DNA of 23,508 nucleotides from Frankiales bacterium. GTDB taxonomy: Bacteria > Actinomycetota > Actinomycetes > Mycobacteriales > SCTD01. How positions within the stretch are numbered: the stretch's first letter is position 1; every line of letters begins with the position of its first letter. Where the stretch lies: contig JAODNS010000116.1 in NCBI GenBank assembly GCA_025465145.1, forward strand, positions 1 through 23,508, in the 5' to 3' direction. Below, one piece after another: positions 7,191-13,303 of this stretch. The notes under the pieces are model-generated. The model saw only the letters and a program-made list of their open reading frames with translations. It did not search any database and was not told where the DNA came from. Made by a program: the position numbers and the translations under genes.

Positions 7191-7195
7191 GGAGG
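7191..7195 (+). promoter_or_regulatory. Ribosome binding site deciding the response-regulator start
   Basis: GGAGG sits 5 bases before the GTG at 7201. It overlaps an in-frame ATG at 7189 that itself has no Shine-Dalgarno, so the GTG is the better start. Confidence 0.65.
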
Positions 7196-7200
7196 ACGCC

Positions 7201-7896
7201 GTGGCAGCCGGTCTCGAGTCTGCGATCGACAGCATCCCGGCTCAGAGCACGTCGGACGAGTCGCCCGGCTTCACCGCGATGGTGGTCGACGACCACCCGC
7301 TCGTCCGCGAGTCGATGGTCACGCGCCTGAAGATGATGGGCGCCCGCGAGGTCGTCGAGGCCGCCACCATCGGCGAGGCACGGGCCCGGGCGCACCTGTC
7401 CGGCCCCCGCGAGCTCTGCGTCCTCGACCTCGGCCTGCCCGACGGCTCGGGCCTCGACCTGCTGGCCGACCTGCGCTCCGCCGGCTGGCAGCGGCTCGTC
7501 GTCCTGTCTGCCGCGGACGACCCGTACAGCGTGCGCGCCGCCTTCGTCGCCGGCGCGCAGGGCTACCTGCTCAAGTCCGCCTCCCCCGTGGTCGTCGCCG
7601 ACGGCGTCCGCCGGGTGCTCGACGGCGGTGTGTACGCCGACCCGTCGGTGGCGTCCCTGATGGCCGCCGGCCTGCGCGGCGGCCCGGTCGACACCGGCGT
7701 CTCCGAGCTCTCCGGCCGCGAGATCGAGGTCGTCCGCCTCGTCGCCGACGGCCAGTCGAACAAGCAGATCGGCGACGTGCTCGGCCTGTCCGCGCTCACA
7801 GTCAAGAGCCACCTGGCCCGCATCGCCCGCAAGCTGGGCACCGGCGACCGCGCCGAGATGGTAGCCCTTGCCATGCGCGCCGGCGTCATCCGCTGA
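7201..7896 (+). CDS. NarL/FixJ-family response regulator
   Basis: A 231-residue two-domain regulator. The receiver domain (about 25-145) has the acidic pair Asp30-Asp31, the phosphoacceptor Asp76 in VLDLGLPDG, a conserved Ser in VVLSAADD, and Lys in YLLKSASP. The LuxR-type DNA-binding domain (about 165-229) has the usual LSGREIEVVRLVADGQSNKQI wording and the TVKSHLARIARKLG recognition helix. The start is GTG 7201 with its Shine-Dalgarno at 7191-7195; ATG 7189 would add four residues. Its natural partner is the HisKA_3 kinase at 3160-4272, encoded divergently. In streptomycetes a regulator at this position, near DUF3000 and RNase D, is to my memory an orphan. It probably binds the palindrome at 7158-7176. 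The last 11 bases overlap the convergent DksA/TraR-type gene. Confidence 0.95.
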   Translation: MAAGLESAIDSIPAQSTSDESPGFTAMVVDDHPLVRESMVTRLKMMGAREVVEAATIGEARARAHLSGPRELCVLDLGLPDGSGLDLLADLRSAGWQRLVVLSAADDPYSVRAAFVAGAQGYLLKSASPVVVADGVRRVLDGGVYADPSVASLMAAGLRGGPVDTGVSELSGREIEVVRLVADGQSNKQIGDVLGLSALTVKSHLARIARKLGTGDRAEMVALAMRAGVIR

Positions 7897-8236
7897 CTGA
7901 GGCGCATCCGACGCAGCGCGTGGCGAACGGGCGGGCTTCGAGCCGGCCGGCGGGGATGTCCTGGCCGCATCCGGCACACACGCCGTAGCTCCCGGCCGCG
8001 AGGCTCGCCTCCGCGCGGGCGAGCTGCGCGAGGGTGTCGTGCAGCCCCTCGTGCGCGGCCACCTGGCTCAGCCGCTCGACGGCGATGCTCGTTCCGTCGC
8101 CGACCCGCTTGCCGAAGCTGATCCCGCCGGCCGTGCTGTGCGTCACCGCGTCCTCGATGCCGCCGATCTGGTCCTCGATCTCGGCCCGCTTGGCGGCGAG
8201 CAGCGCGGCGATGCGCTTCCTGCGGCGGGAGTCCAT
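7886..8236 (-). CDS. TraR/DksA-family C4 zinc-finger protein
   Basis: A 116-residue protein. An N-terminal basic helix (MDSRRRKRIAALLAAKRAEIE) leads to a helical hairpin region with an ERL...HDTLAQLARAEASLAAGSYG segment, then the zinc finger with Cys87-x2-Cys90 and Cys108-x2-Cys111 and the family's IPAGRLEARPFATRC wording between them. DksA-type proteins bind RNA polymerase in the secondary channel and tune transcription initiation; many short actinobacterial members have no proven role. I do not see a clear pair of tip aspartates like those of E. coli DksA, so classic ppGpp synergy should not be assumed. The ATG at 8236 has AGGAGGT 4 bases upstream. It overlaps the convergent response regulator by 11 bases. 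Confidence 0.92.
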   Translation of the reverse strand: MDSRRRKRIAALLAAKRAEIEDQIGGIEDAVTHSTAGGISFGKRVGDGTSIAVERLSQVAAHEGLHDTLAQLARAEASLAAGSYGVCAGCGQDIPAGRLEARPFATRCVGCASVSG

Positions 8237-8277
8237 GCGGACCTCCTACCCCGTACGGCGCGGGAACCGGCGTCGGA

Positions 8278-8291
8278 ACGTCCCCGGACGT
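8278..8291. promoter_or_regulatory. Short inverted repeat at the RNase D promoter
   Basis: ACGTCC-CC-GGACGT has 6-bp arms and touches the first base of the -10 element of the RNase D gene. It could be an operator; evidence is symmetry and position alone. Confidence 0.25.
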
Positions 8292-8296
8292 ACCCT
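8291..8296 (+). promoter_or_regulatory. -10 element (TACCCT) for a leaderless RNase D transcript
   Basis: TACCCT fits TANNNT and is followed by 8 bases and the GTG at 8305. No Shine-Dalgarno is present in front of that GTG. Confidence 0.5.
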
Positions 8297-8304
8297 TCCG
8301 CCTT

Positions 8305-9570
8305 GTGACGACGACCCTGCCGGGTCACCAGGACGAGACGTCCGGCACCCCGGACGAGCCCGAGCTGCTCCTCGCGCCGCGCGAGGGCGTCCCTCCGGTC
8401 GTCGACGACGCCGCCGCACTGGCCGAGGTCGTCGACCGGTTCGCCGCCGGCATCGGCCCGGTCGCGGTCGACGCGGAGCGCGCCTCCGGCTACCGCTACT
8501 CCCAGCGCGCGTACCTCGTCCAGCTGCGTCGCGCGGGCGCCGGCACGGCGCTCATCGACCCCATCGGCTGCCCCGACCTCTCCTCGCTGGCCGAGGTGCT
8601 GCAGGACGACGAGTGGGTGCTGCACGCCGCTTCACAGGACCTGTCCTGCCTGGCCGAGGTCGGGATGGTGCCGCCGCGGATCTTCGACACCGAGCTGGGC
8701 GGCCGGCTGGCGGGGTACGAGCGCGTCGGCCTCGGCGCGATGGTCGAGAACCTGCTCGGCCTGCGGCTGGAGAAGGGCCACTCCGCCGCCGACTGGTCGA
8801 CCCGGCCGCTGCCGGAGTCGTGGCTCGTCTACGCCGCGCTCGACGTGGAGGTGCTCGTCGAGCTGCGCGACCTCATCGAGGCCGAGCTCAGCACCCAGGG
8901 CAAGCTCGCCTGGGCGCACGAGGAGTTCGAGGCGACGCTGCGCGCTCCGGCCGCCGCGCCCCGCACGGACCCGTGGCGTCGCACGTCCGGCATCCACCGG
9001 CTGCGCACCCGGCGGCAGCTGGCCGGGGTCCGCGCGATGTGGGAGGCCCGCGACGCGATGGCCCGTCGCCGCGACACCGCCCCGGGCCGGATCCTGCCGG
9101 ACGCGGCCATCGTCTCCGCAGTGACCGCCGCGCCGACGAGCCCGGGCGAGCTGCTCGAGCTGCCTGTCTTCGGCGGCCGCGCCACCCGGCGGCACGTCGA
9201 CACCTGGTTCTCCGCGCTCGCGTCCGCCGCTCAGCTGCCGGAGGACGAGCTGCCGCTGCCCGTACCCGCCGGGGACGGTCCTCCCCCGCCGAACCGCTGG
9301 GCCGAGCGCGATCCGGTGGCCGCCAAGCGGCTCGCCCGGGTCCGCGCCGTCGTGAGCGCGCTCGCCGAGCAGCACACGATGCCGCCGGAGAACCTCGTCC
9401 AGCCCGACGCCGTACGCCGCCTCGCCTGGCAGCCGCCCGCCGAGCCGAGCGTCGCCGCCGTGGGCGAGGCGCTCGCCCGGGCCGGGGCGCGCGCGTGGCA
9501 GGTCGAGTTGGTCGCGGGTCCGCTCGCCGAGGTGCTGCCCGACCCACCGGCACAGGTATCCGAGCCCTGA
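8305..9570 (+). CDS. rnd: Ribonuclease D (DEDDy 3'-5' exoribonuclease with HRDC domains)
   Basis: A 421-residue cytosolic exonuclease. The DEDDy site is complete: Asp56 and Glu58 in VAVDAERASG, Asp112 in HAASQDLSCL, and Tyr176 with Asp180 in VYAALDVEV. The FDTELGGRLAGYERVGLGAMVENLL-type segment (about 127-151) is typical of RNase D rather than of other DnaQ-like nucleases. Residues about 195-285 form an HRDC domain, and a second HRDC-like helical block ends the protein (about 335-410). RNase D trims the 3' ends of tRNA precursors and small structured RNAs. The start is GTG 8305, placed by the -10 element 8 bases upstream. The stop TGA at 9568-9570 overlaps the likely start of the acetyltransferase gene. 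Confidence 0.94.
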   Translation: MTTTLPGHQDETSGTPDEPELLLAPREGVPPVVDDAAALAEVVDRFAAGIGPVAVDAERASGYRYSQRAYLVQLRRAGAGTALIDPIGCPDLSSLAEVLQDDEWVLHAASQDLSCLAEVGMVPPRIFDTELGGRLAGYERVGLGAMVENLLGLRLEKGHSAADWSTRPLPESWLVYAALDVEVLVELRDLIEAELSTQGKLAWAHEEFEATLRAPAAAPRTDPWRRTSGIHRLRTRRQLAGVRAMWEARDAMARRRDTAPGRILPDAAIVSAVTAAPTSPGELLELPVFGGRATRRHVDTWFSALASAAQLPEDELPLPVPAGDGPPPPNRWAERDPVAAKRLARVRAVVSALAEQHTMPPENLVQPDAVRRLAWQPPAEPSVAAVGEALARAGARAWQVELVAGPLAEVLPDPPAQVSEP

Positions 9571-10037
9571 GGCTCGTCCCGGTCAGCACCGAGGTCGCGC
9601 GCGCGGTCGCGGCCGGCGACCCCGTTCCCGTGGCCGCCGTCCCCGGCTGGCCGCACGCCGACACCGCCGACGCGCTGCGCCCGCACGCCGAGCACGGCGA
9701 CGGCGGCGACGCGCACGGCACCTTCCTCGTCGAGGTCGACGGCCTCGTCGTCGGCGACTGCGGCTGGTTCGGCCCGCCCGACGACAGCGGGGTGGCCGAG
9801 ATCGGGTACGGGCTGGCGCCGTCCGTACGCGCCCGCGGGCTCGGTACCGAGGCGGTGGCGCTGCTCTGCGACTGGGTCGAGCAGCAGCCGGGCGTGCGCC
9901 GCGTGGCCGCCGAGGCGCTCGTCGGGAACGAGCCGTCCCGCCGCCTGCTGGCCCGGCTGGGCTTCGCCGAGGAGCCCGCGCAGCCGCCGTACGTGCGATA
10001 CGTGCGTGACGCAGCGCACGTGGACGGCGCCAACTGA
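9567..10037 (+). CDS. GNAT-family N-acetyltransferase, probable CTG start
   Basis: The frame gives a 156-residue single-domain acetyltransferase. Family features are the N-terminal LRLVPVS strand, the VEVDGLVVGDCGWFGPP beta strands, the EIGYGLAPSVRARGLGTEA segment with the RxxGxG acetyl-CoA pyrophosphate loop, and the final NEPSRRLLARLGF motif. The substrate is unknown. The start is the odd part: the fold begins at about codon 9567, where the only candidate is CTG, overlapping the RNase D stop as CTGA. The nearest conventional start is GTG 9495, which would add 24 low-complexity residues and overlap rnd by 76 bases. I prefer the CTG start by translational coupling, but either is possible. It ends just before the iron box of the permease gene. 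Confidence 0.75.
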   Translation: MRLVPVSTEVARAVAAGDPVPVAAVPGWPHADTADALRPHAEHGDGGDAHGTFLVEVDGLVVGDCGWFGPPDDSGVAEIGYGLAPSVRARGLGTEAVALLCDWVEQQPGVRRVAAEALVGNEPSRRLLARLGFAEEPAQPPYVRYVRDAAHVDGAN

Positions 10038-10038
10038 G

Positions 10039-10057
10039 GAAGGTTAGGCTGCCCTAA
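10039..10057 (+). promoter_or_regulatory. DtxR/IdeR-type iron box in front of the FTR1 permease
   Basis: The 19-mer GAAGGTTAGGCTGCCCTAA matches the DtxR/IdeR consensus TTAGGTTAGGCTAACCTAA at 15 of 19 positions, including the TTAGGCT core and the CCTAA half. It contains a TAGGCT -10 element (10045-10050), so a bound repressor would cover the promoter. This predicts that the permease and lipoprotein genes are shut off when iron is plentiful. The match is seen; the regulation is inferred from the known consensus. Confidence 0.75.
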
Positions 10058-10087
10058 GTCAGCCGCCACACGACGCGAGGAGCGCCG

Positions 10088-10930
10088 GTGTTCCCCACCT
10101 TCCTGATCGGGCTCCGCGAGGGCCTCGAGGCGTCACTCGTCGTAGGCATCCTCGTGGCCTACCTCGTCAAGACCGGCAACGGGCACCGGCTCCGCCCGCT
10201 CTGGGGCGGCATCGCGACCGCGATCGGCATCAGCCTGGCCTTCGGCGCGCTGCTGCAGTTCACGTCCGCGGAGATGTCGTTCAAGGCGCAGGAGGCCTTC
10301 GGCGGGTTCGCGTCGCTGGTCGCGGTCGCGTTCGTGACCTGGATGGTGTTCTGGATGCGGCGCACCGCGCGGCACCTCAAGGCGGAGCTGCACGGCCGGC
10401 TCGACACCGCCCTCACCCTCGGCCCGCTGGCGCTGGCGCTGACCGCGTTCGTCGCCGTCGGCCGTGAGGGGCTCGAGACCGCCCTGTTCCTGTGGGCCGC
10501 CGTGCAGTCGACCGGGCAGTCCGCGACGCCGATCACCGGCGCCGTCCTCGGCCTGCTCGCCTCCGTCGTCATCGGCTACCTGCTGTACAAGCGGGCCGTC
10601 AACCTCAACCTCAAGACCTTCTTCACCTGGACCGGCGCCGGGCTGGTCGTCGTGGCCGCGGGCGTCTTCGCCTACGGCGTGCACGACCTGCAGGAGGCCG
10701 GCCTGCTGCCCGGGCTCAACACAGTGGCGTTCGACGTCAGCGAGCACGTCCCACCGTCGTCCTGGTACGGGACCCTGCTCAAGGGGATCTTCAACTTCTC
10801 GCCGAAGACCAGCGTGCTCCAGGCGGCCGCCTGGGTCTCCTACGTCGTGCCGGTGCTCTACCTGTTCTTCCGGCCCTCGCGTCCGGCTGCGGCGCCCGCC
10901 GCACCGGCCCGCCAGACCGCCTCGGTCTGA
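10088..10930 (+). CDS. efeU: FTR1/EfeU-family high-affinity iron permease
   Basis: A 280-residue integral membrane protein with about seven helices. Both REGLE iron-binding motifs of the oxidase-dependent FTR1 family are present, at residues 10-14 in LREGLEASL and 126-130 in GREGLETAL. Yeast Ftr1p and E. coli EfeU use these glutamates to move ferric iron across the membrane. The GTG at 10088 has a GAGGAG Shine-Dalgarno 5 bases upstream and sits about 30 bases after the iron box. The next gene, 28 bases downstream, encodes a cupredoxin lipoprotein that likely supplies or oxidises the iron. The usual partner EfeB (haem peroxidase) is not in this window. The C-terminal tail is Ala/Pro-rich. Confidence 0.95.
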   Translation: MFPTFLIGLREGLEASLVVGILVAYLVKTGNGHRLRPLWGGIATAIGISLAFGALLQFTSAEMSFKAQEAFGGFASLVAVAFVTWMVFWMRRTARHLKAELHGRLDTALTLGPLALALTAFVAVGREGLETALFLWAAVQSTGQSATPITGAVLGLLASVVIGYLLYKRAVNLNLKTFFTWTGAGLVVVAAGVFAYGVHDLQEAGLLPGLNTVAFDVSEHVPPSSWYGTLLKGIFNFSPKTSVLQAAAWVSYVVPVLYLFFRPSRPAAAPAAPARQTASV

Positions 10931-10958
10931 GCCCTCTCCCGATCGGAGCTCCGCCAGC

Positions 10959-11666
10959 ATGCGCGCGTCCTTCCTGCTGACCCTCCCCCTCGCTCTCGCA
11001 CTGGCGGCCTGCGGCGGCTCGTCCGACGGGGGCTCGACCGCCTCGGGCGGTGGCGCGGTGTCGGTGACCTCCAGCGACCACGCCTGCGAGGTGGCTACGA
11101 CGGCGTTCGACCCCGGCAAGATCACCTTCGACGTCAAGAACACCAGCAAGGACGTCACCGAGGTCTACGTCTACGGCAAGGGCTCCGGCGGGCAGTTCGA
11201 CAAGGTCGTCGGAGAGGTGGAGAACATCGCGCCCGGCACTTCGCGCGACTTCCCGGTCCAGGTCACGAGCGGCGAGTACGAGGTCGCCTGCAAGCCGGGC
11301 CAGGCCGGGGACGGCATCCGTACGAAGATCACCGTATCGGGCGACACCGCCTCCGCCCCGCAGGACGCGGCGTACGACCGCGAGGTCAAGGTGACAGCGA
11401 AGGAGTACGCCTTCACCGGCCTCGAGGGCTTCCAGGCCAAGGCCGGCGAGAAGGTCGAGTTCAAGCTCGACAACGCCGGCTCCATGGAGCACGAGCTGGA
11501 GATCCTCGGCCCGGACGGCAAGGCCGTCGGCGAGGTCGGTCCCACCGCGCCCGGCAAGGACGGCGAGGTCATCGTCAGCCTCGACAAGCCGGGCACCTAC
11601 ACCTACCTGTGCGGCATCGCGGACCACGAGTCGCGCGGCATGAAGGGCACGTTCACCGTCAGCTGA
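10959..11666 (+). CDS. EfeO-like lipoprotein made of two cupredoxin domains, without the M75 peptidase domain
   Basis: A 235-residue secreted lipoprotein. The signal peptide ends in the lipobox L15-A-A-Cys18. Domain 1 (about 35-128) matches the EfeO N-terminal cupredoxin: HACEV, VGEVENIAPGTSRDF and CKPGQAGDGIR. Domain 2 (about 138-235) is a second cupredoxin with a full type 1 copper set, His178, Cys218, His223 and Met228 (C-x4-H-x4-M). Canonical EfeO has the first domain followed by an M75 peptidase domain; that domain is absent and replaced by the copper domain. The likely role is to bind Fe(II) outside the membrane and oxidise it for the permease, or to pass electrons. ATG 10959 has GGAG ten bases upstream. 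Expression should follow the iron box of the permease. Confidence 0.88.
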   Translation: MRASFLLTLPLALALAACGGSSDGGSTASGGGAVSVTSSDHACEVATTAFDPGKITFDVKNTSKDVTEVYVYGKGSGGQFDKVVGEVENIAPGTSRDFPVQVTSGEYEVACKPGQAGDGIRTKITVSGDTASAPQDAAYDREVKVTAKEYAFTGLEGFQAKAGEKVEFKLDNAGSMEHELEILGPDGKAVGEVGPTAPGKDGEVIVSLDKPGTYTYLCGIADHESRGMKGTFTVS

Positions 11667-11678
11667 CCGCGCACGACT

Positions 11679-11710
11679 GAGGCCGCGTCCCCTGTCGGGG
11701 GCGCGGCCTC
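11679..11710 (+). terminator. Strong hairpin terminator after the iron-uptake pair
   Basis: GAGGCCGCGTCCCC and GGGGGCGCGGCCTC pair over 14 positions (one G-U) around a TGTC loop, starting 12 bases after the lipoprotein stop. There is no T-run. The stem is symmetric and could also stop the convergent minus-strand operon. Confidence 0.8.
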
Positions 11711-11719
11711 TGCGCGGCC

Positions 11720-11819
11720 CGGGTCCGGTGCCGCGCTCCCCCCTCGGAAGCACGGACCCGCACCTGGGAGTGGGTGACCGCGACCCCCCTCGGACCGCGA
11801 CCACCCACTCGTCTAGGTG
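11720..11819. terminator. Two further inverted repeats between convergent operons
   Basis: CGGGTCCG (11720-11727) pairs with CGGACCCG (11753-11760). GAGTGGGTG (11768-11776) pairs with CACCCACTC (11802-11810), extended by CACCT (11761-11765) with AGGTG (11815-11819). The second structure includes the stop codon of the minus-strand small membrane protein and is a likely terminator for that operon. ACCGCGAC is also directly repeated (11777-11784, 11794-11801). Confidence 0.5.
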
Positions 11820-12079
11820 GCGCTGCGCCTGTTCTGCAGCAGCCAGCTCTCCAGAGCCGCGAGCCCCCGGCGGTACTCGTCGTCGACCTGCCGGCCGACC
11901 GGCACGAGTCGGCCGAGACCGGCCGGCGGCTGGTCCTCGTCCGGCAGCGCAGGCAGCGCCCAGCGCGCCTCCAGCAACCGGCGGAGCCCGACGAGGAGCG
12001 CGGCGAGAACTGCGGTCGTGACGACGACGGCCACCATGAGCAGCACGTCAGCCGACGCGCTCGTCGTTCCGGACAGCAC
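11813..12079 (-). CDS. Small one-TM protein in a two-component operon
   Basis: An 88-residue protein of unknown function. A short polar N-terminus precedes one transmembrane helix (about residues 12-34, DVLLMVAVVVTTAVLAALLVGL), followed by a basic stop-transfer RRLLEARW and a soluble tail containing DDEYRRGLAALESWLL, an amphipathic helix. The start is fixed by AGGAGGT at 12085-12091, 5 bases before GTG 12079; an ATG at 12115 would add 12 Arg-rich residues with no ribosome site. It is the third gene of the OmpR regulator / kinase operon, 60 bases after the kinase stop. Small membrane proteins in such operons often modulate the kinase; that role is only a suggestion. Confidence 0.72.
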   Translation of the reverse strand: MLSGTTSASADVLLMVAVVVTTAVLAALLVGLRRLLEARWALPALPDEDQPPAGLGRLVPVGRQVDDEYRRGLAALESWLLQNRRSAT

Positions 12080-12084
12080 CCTGC

Positions 12085-12091
12085 ACCTCCT
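12085..12091 (-). promoter_or_regulatory. Ribosome binding site fixing the small membrane protein start
   Basis: AGGAGGT on the minus strand is 5 bases before GTG 12079. This is the reason for choosing the 88-residue form. Confidence 0.75.
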
Positions 12092-12139
12092 GCTCCGCCC
12101 CCTGCTTGCCGGCAAGTCTGGAGCGGACGGGCGGCTCGC

Positions 12140-13303
12140 TCAGGCGTTTGGCGGAAACGGGTCGTTCGCACTAGTCCGCGGCAGGTCGACGGTCACCGTC
12201 AGCCCGCCGCCGGCGCGGGCCTCTGCCGTGGCGGTTCCGCCATGAGCCGTGGCGACCGCGCGGACGATCGACAGGCCGAGCCCGGCGCCGCGGCGGGCCG
12301 TGCGGGCGGTGCCGGCGCGGCGGAACGGCTCGAACAGCCCCTCAACGTGGGCGGGGTGGACGTCCGCGCCGGTGCTCATGACCTGCAGGCGCGTGCTCTC
12401 GCCGACGGTGCCGGTGTCGACGCGGACCCAGCCGCCGTCGAGGTTGTGGCGTACGGCGTTCTCCACGAGGTTGCCGACCATGCGCTCCACCAGCGCCGGG
12501 TCGCCGGTGACGGTCGCGGGGGCGAGCGAGCTGGTGATGGTGATGGCACGCTCCTCCGCCTCCGCGCGCACGGCCGAGACGGCCGCCTCGCACGCCGCGG
12601 GCAGCTCGACCCGCTCGCGCAGCGGGAGCCCGTCGATCGCCAGCCGGTCCGTGCTGGCGAGCAGCAGCAGGCTGTCCACGAGCTGGTCCGCGCGCATGGT
12701 GGCGTCCCGGACGACGGTGGCCGCGGCGCGCAGCTCCTCCTTCGTCGCGTGCGGATCGGCCAGCGCGACGTCCACCTCGGTGCGCATGACCGCGAGCGGC
12801 GTGCGCAGCTCGTGGCTTGCGTCGGCGACGAAGCGGCGCTGCGCCTCGAACGCGGCCTGCAGCCGGTCGAGCATCGCGTCGAAGGTGTCGGCCAGGTCCT
12901 TGAGCTCGTCCTCAGGTCCGGGCAGCGCGATCCGTGCGTCGAGCTGCTCGGCGGACAGCCGTTGGGCGGTGCTGGTGATCTGCTGCAGCGGCCGCAGGAC
13001 GCGGCCCGCGAGGACGTACGCGGCGCCGACGCCCGCGGCGCCCACGACCAGCAGGACCAGCAGTCCCTCCCGGAACAGCCGGCGCAGCGTCTGGCTGCGA
13101 AGCGACTCCTGGAACGCCTCCAGCGTCAGCACGCGGCCGTCCGGCAGCCGGACGCCGAGGCCGCGCGGCAGGTCGAGCTGGCCGGCGCTCAGCGCCCGGT
13201 CGACGAGGTACACCGAGAGCACGAGCAGCAGCAGCCCGACGCCGGCGGCGACGGCGCCGTAGACGAGGGTGAGCCGCCAGCGCAGCGTCCGGCGCGCGGT
13301 CAC
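12140..13303 (-). CDS. Sensor histidine kinase, HAMP/HisKA type
   Basis: A 387-residue kinase. TM1 spans about 11-34, a short extracellular loop of about 45 residues follows, and TM2 is about 79-100. A HAMP domain (about 100-150) precedes the HisKA helix with His164 in ADASHELRTPLAV. The HATPase_c N-box is NLVENAVRHN (278-287), the F-box is LFEPFRRAG, and the G2 box is GAGLGLSIVRAV. The G1 box is degenerate: where DxGxG is expected the sequence reads S310-T-G-A-D, so the usual ADP-contacting Asp is a Ser. Some actinobacterial kinases carry Asn at this position. GTG 13303 overlaps the regulator stop as GTGA, giving tight coupling. It should phosphorylate the OmpR-type regulator; the signal is unknown. 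Confidence 0.94.
   Translation of the reverse strand: MTARRTLRWRLTLVYGAVAAGVGLLLLVLSVYLVDRALSAGQLDLPRGLGVRLPDGRVLTLEAFQESLRSQTLRRLFREGLLVLLVVGAAGVGAAYVLAGRVLRPLQQITSTAQRLSAEQLDARIALPGPEDELKDLADTFDAMLDRLQAAFEAQRRFVADASHELRTPLAVMRTEVDVALADPHATKEELRAAATVVRDATMRADQLVDSLLLLASTDRLAIDGLPLRERVELPAACEAAVSAVRAEAEERAITITSSLAPATVTGDPALVERMVGNLVENAVRHNLDGGWVRVDTGTVGESTRLQVMSTGADVHPAHVEGLFEPFRRAGTARTARRGAGLGLSIVRAVATAHGGTATAEARAGGGLTVTVDLPRTSANDPFPPNA

Noticed and set aside
7189..7191. ATG as the start of the NarL-type regulator
   Set aside because: It has no Shine-Dalgarno, and its own bases form part of the GGAGG serving GTG 7201. It remains a possible alternative.
7012..7977. Upstream extension of the protease to 766 residues
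   Set aside because: It is antisense to the response regulator and would bury the signal peptide; GTG 7011 has a good ribosome site.
7886..8236. Calling the zinc-finger protein DksA itself
   Set aside because: It is shorter and lacks a clear pair of tip aspartates, so only the family-level name is supported.
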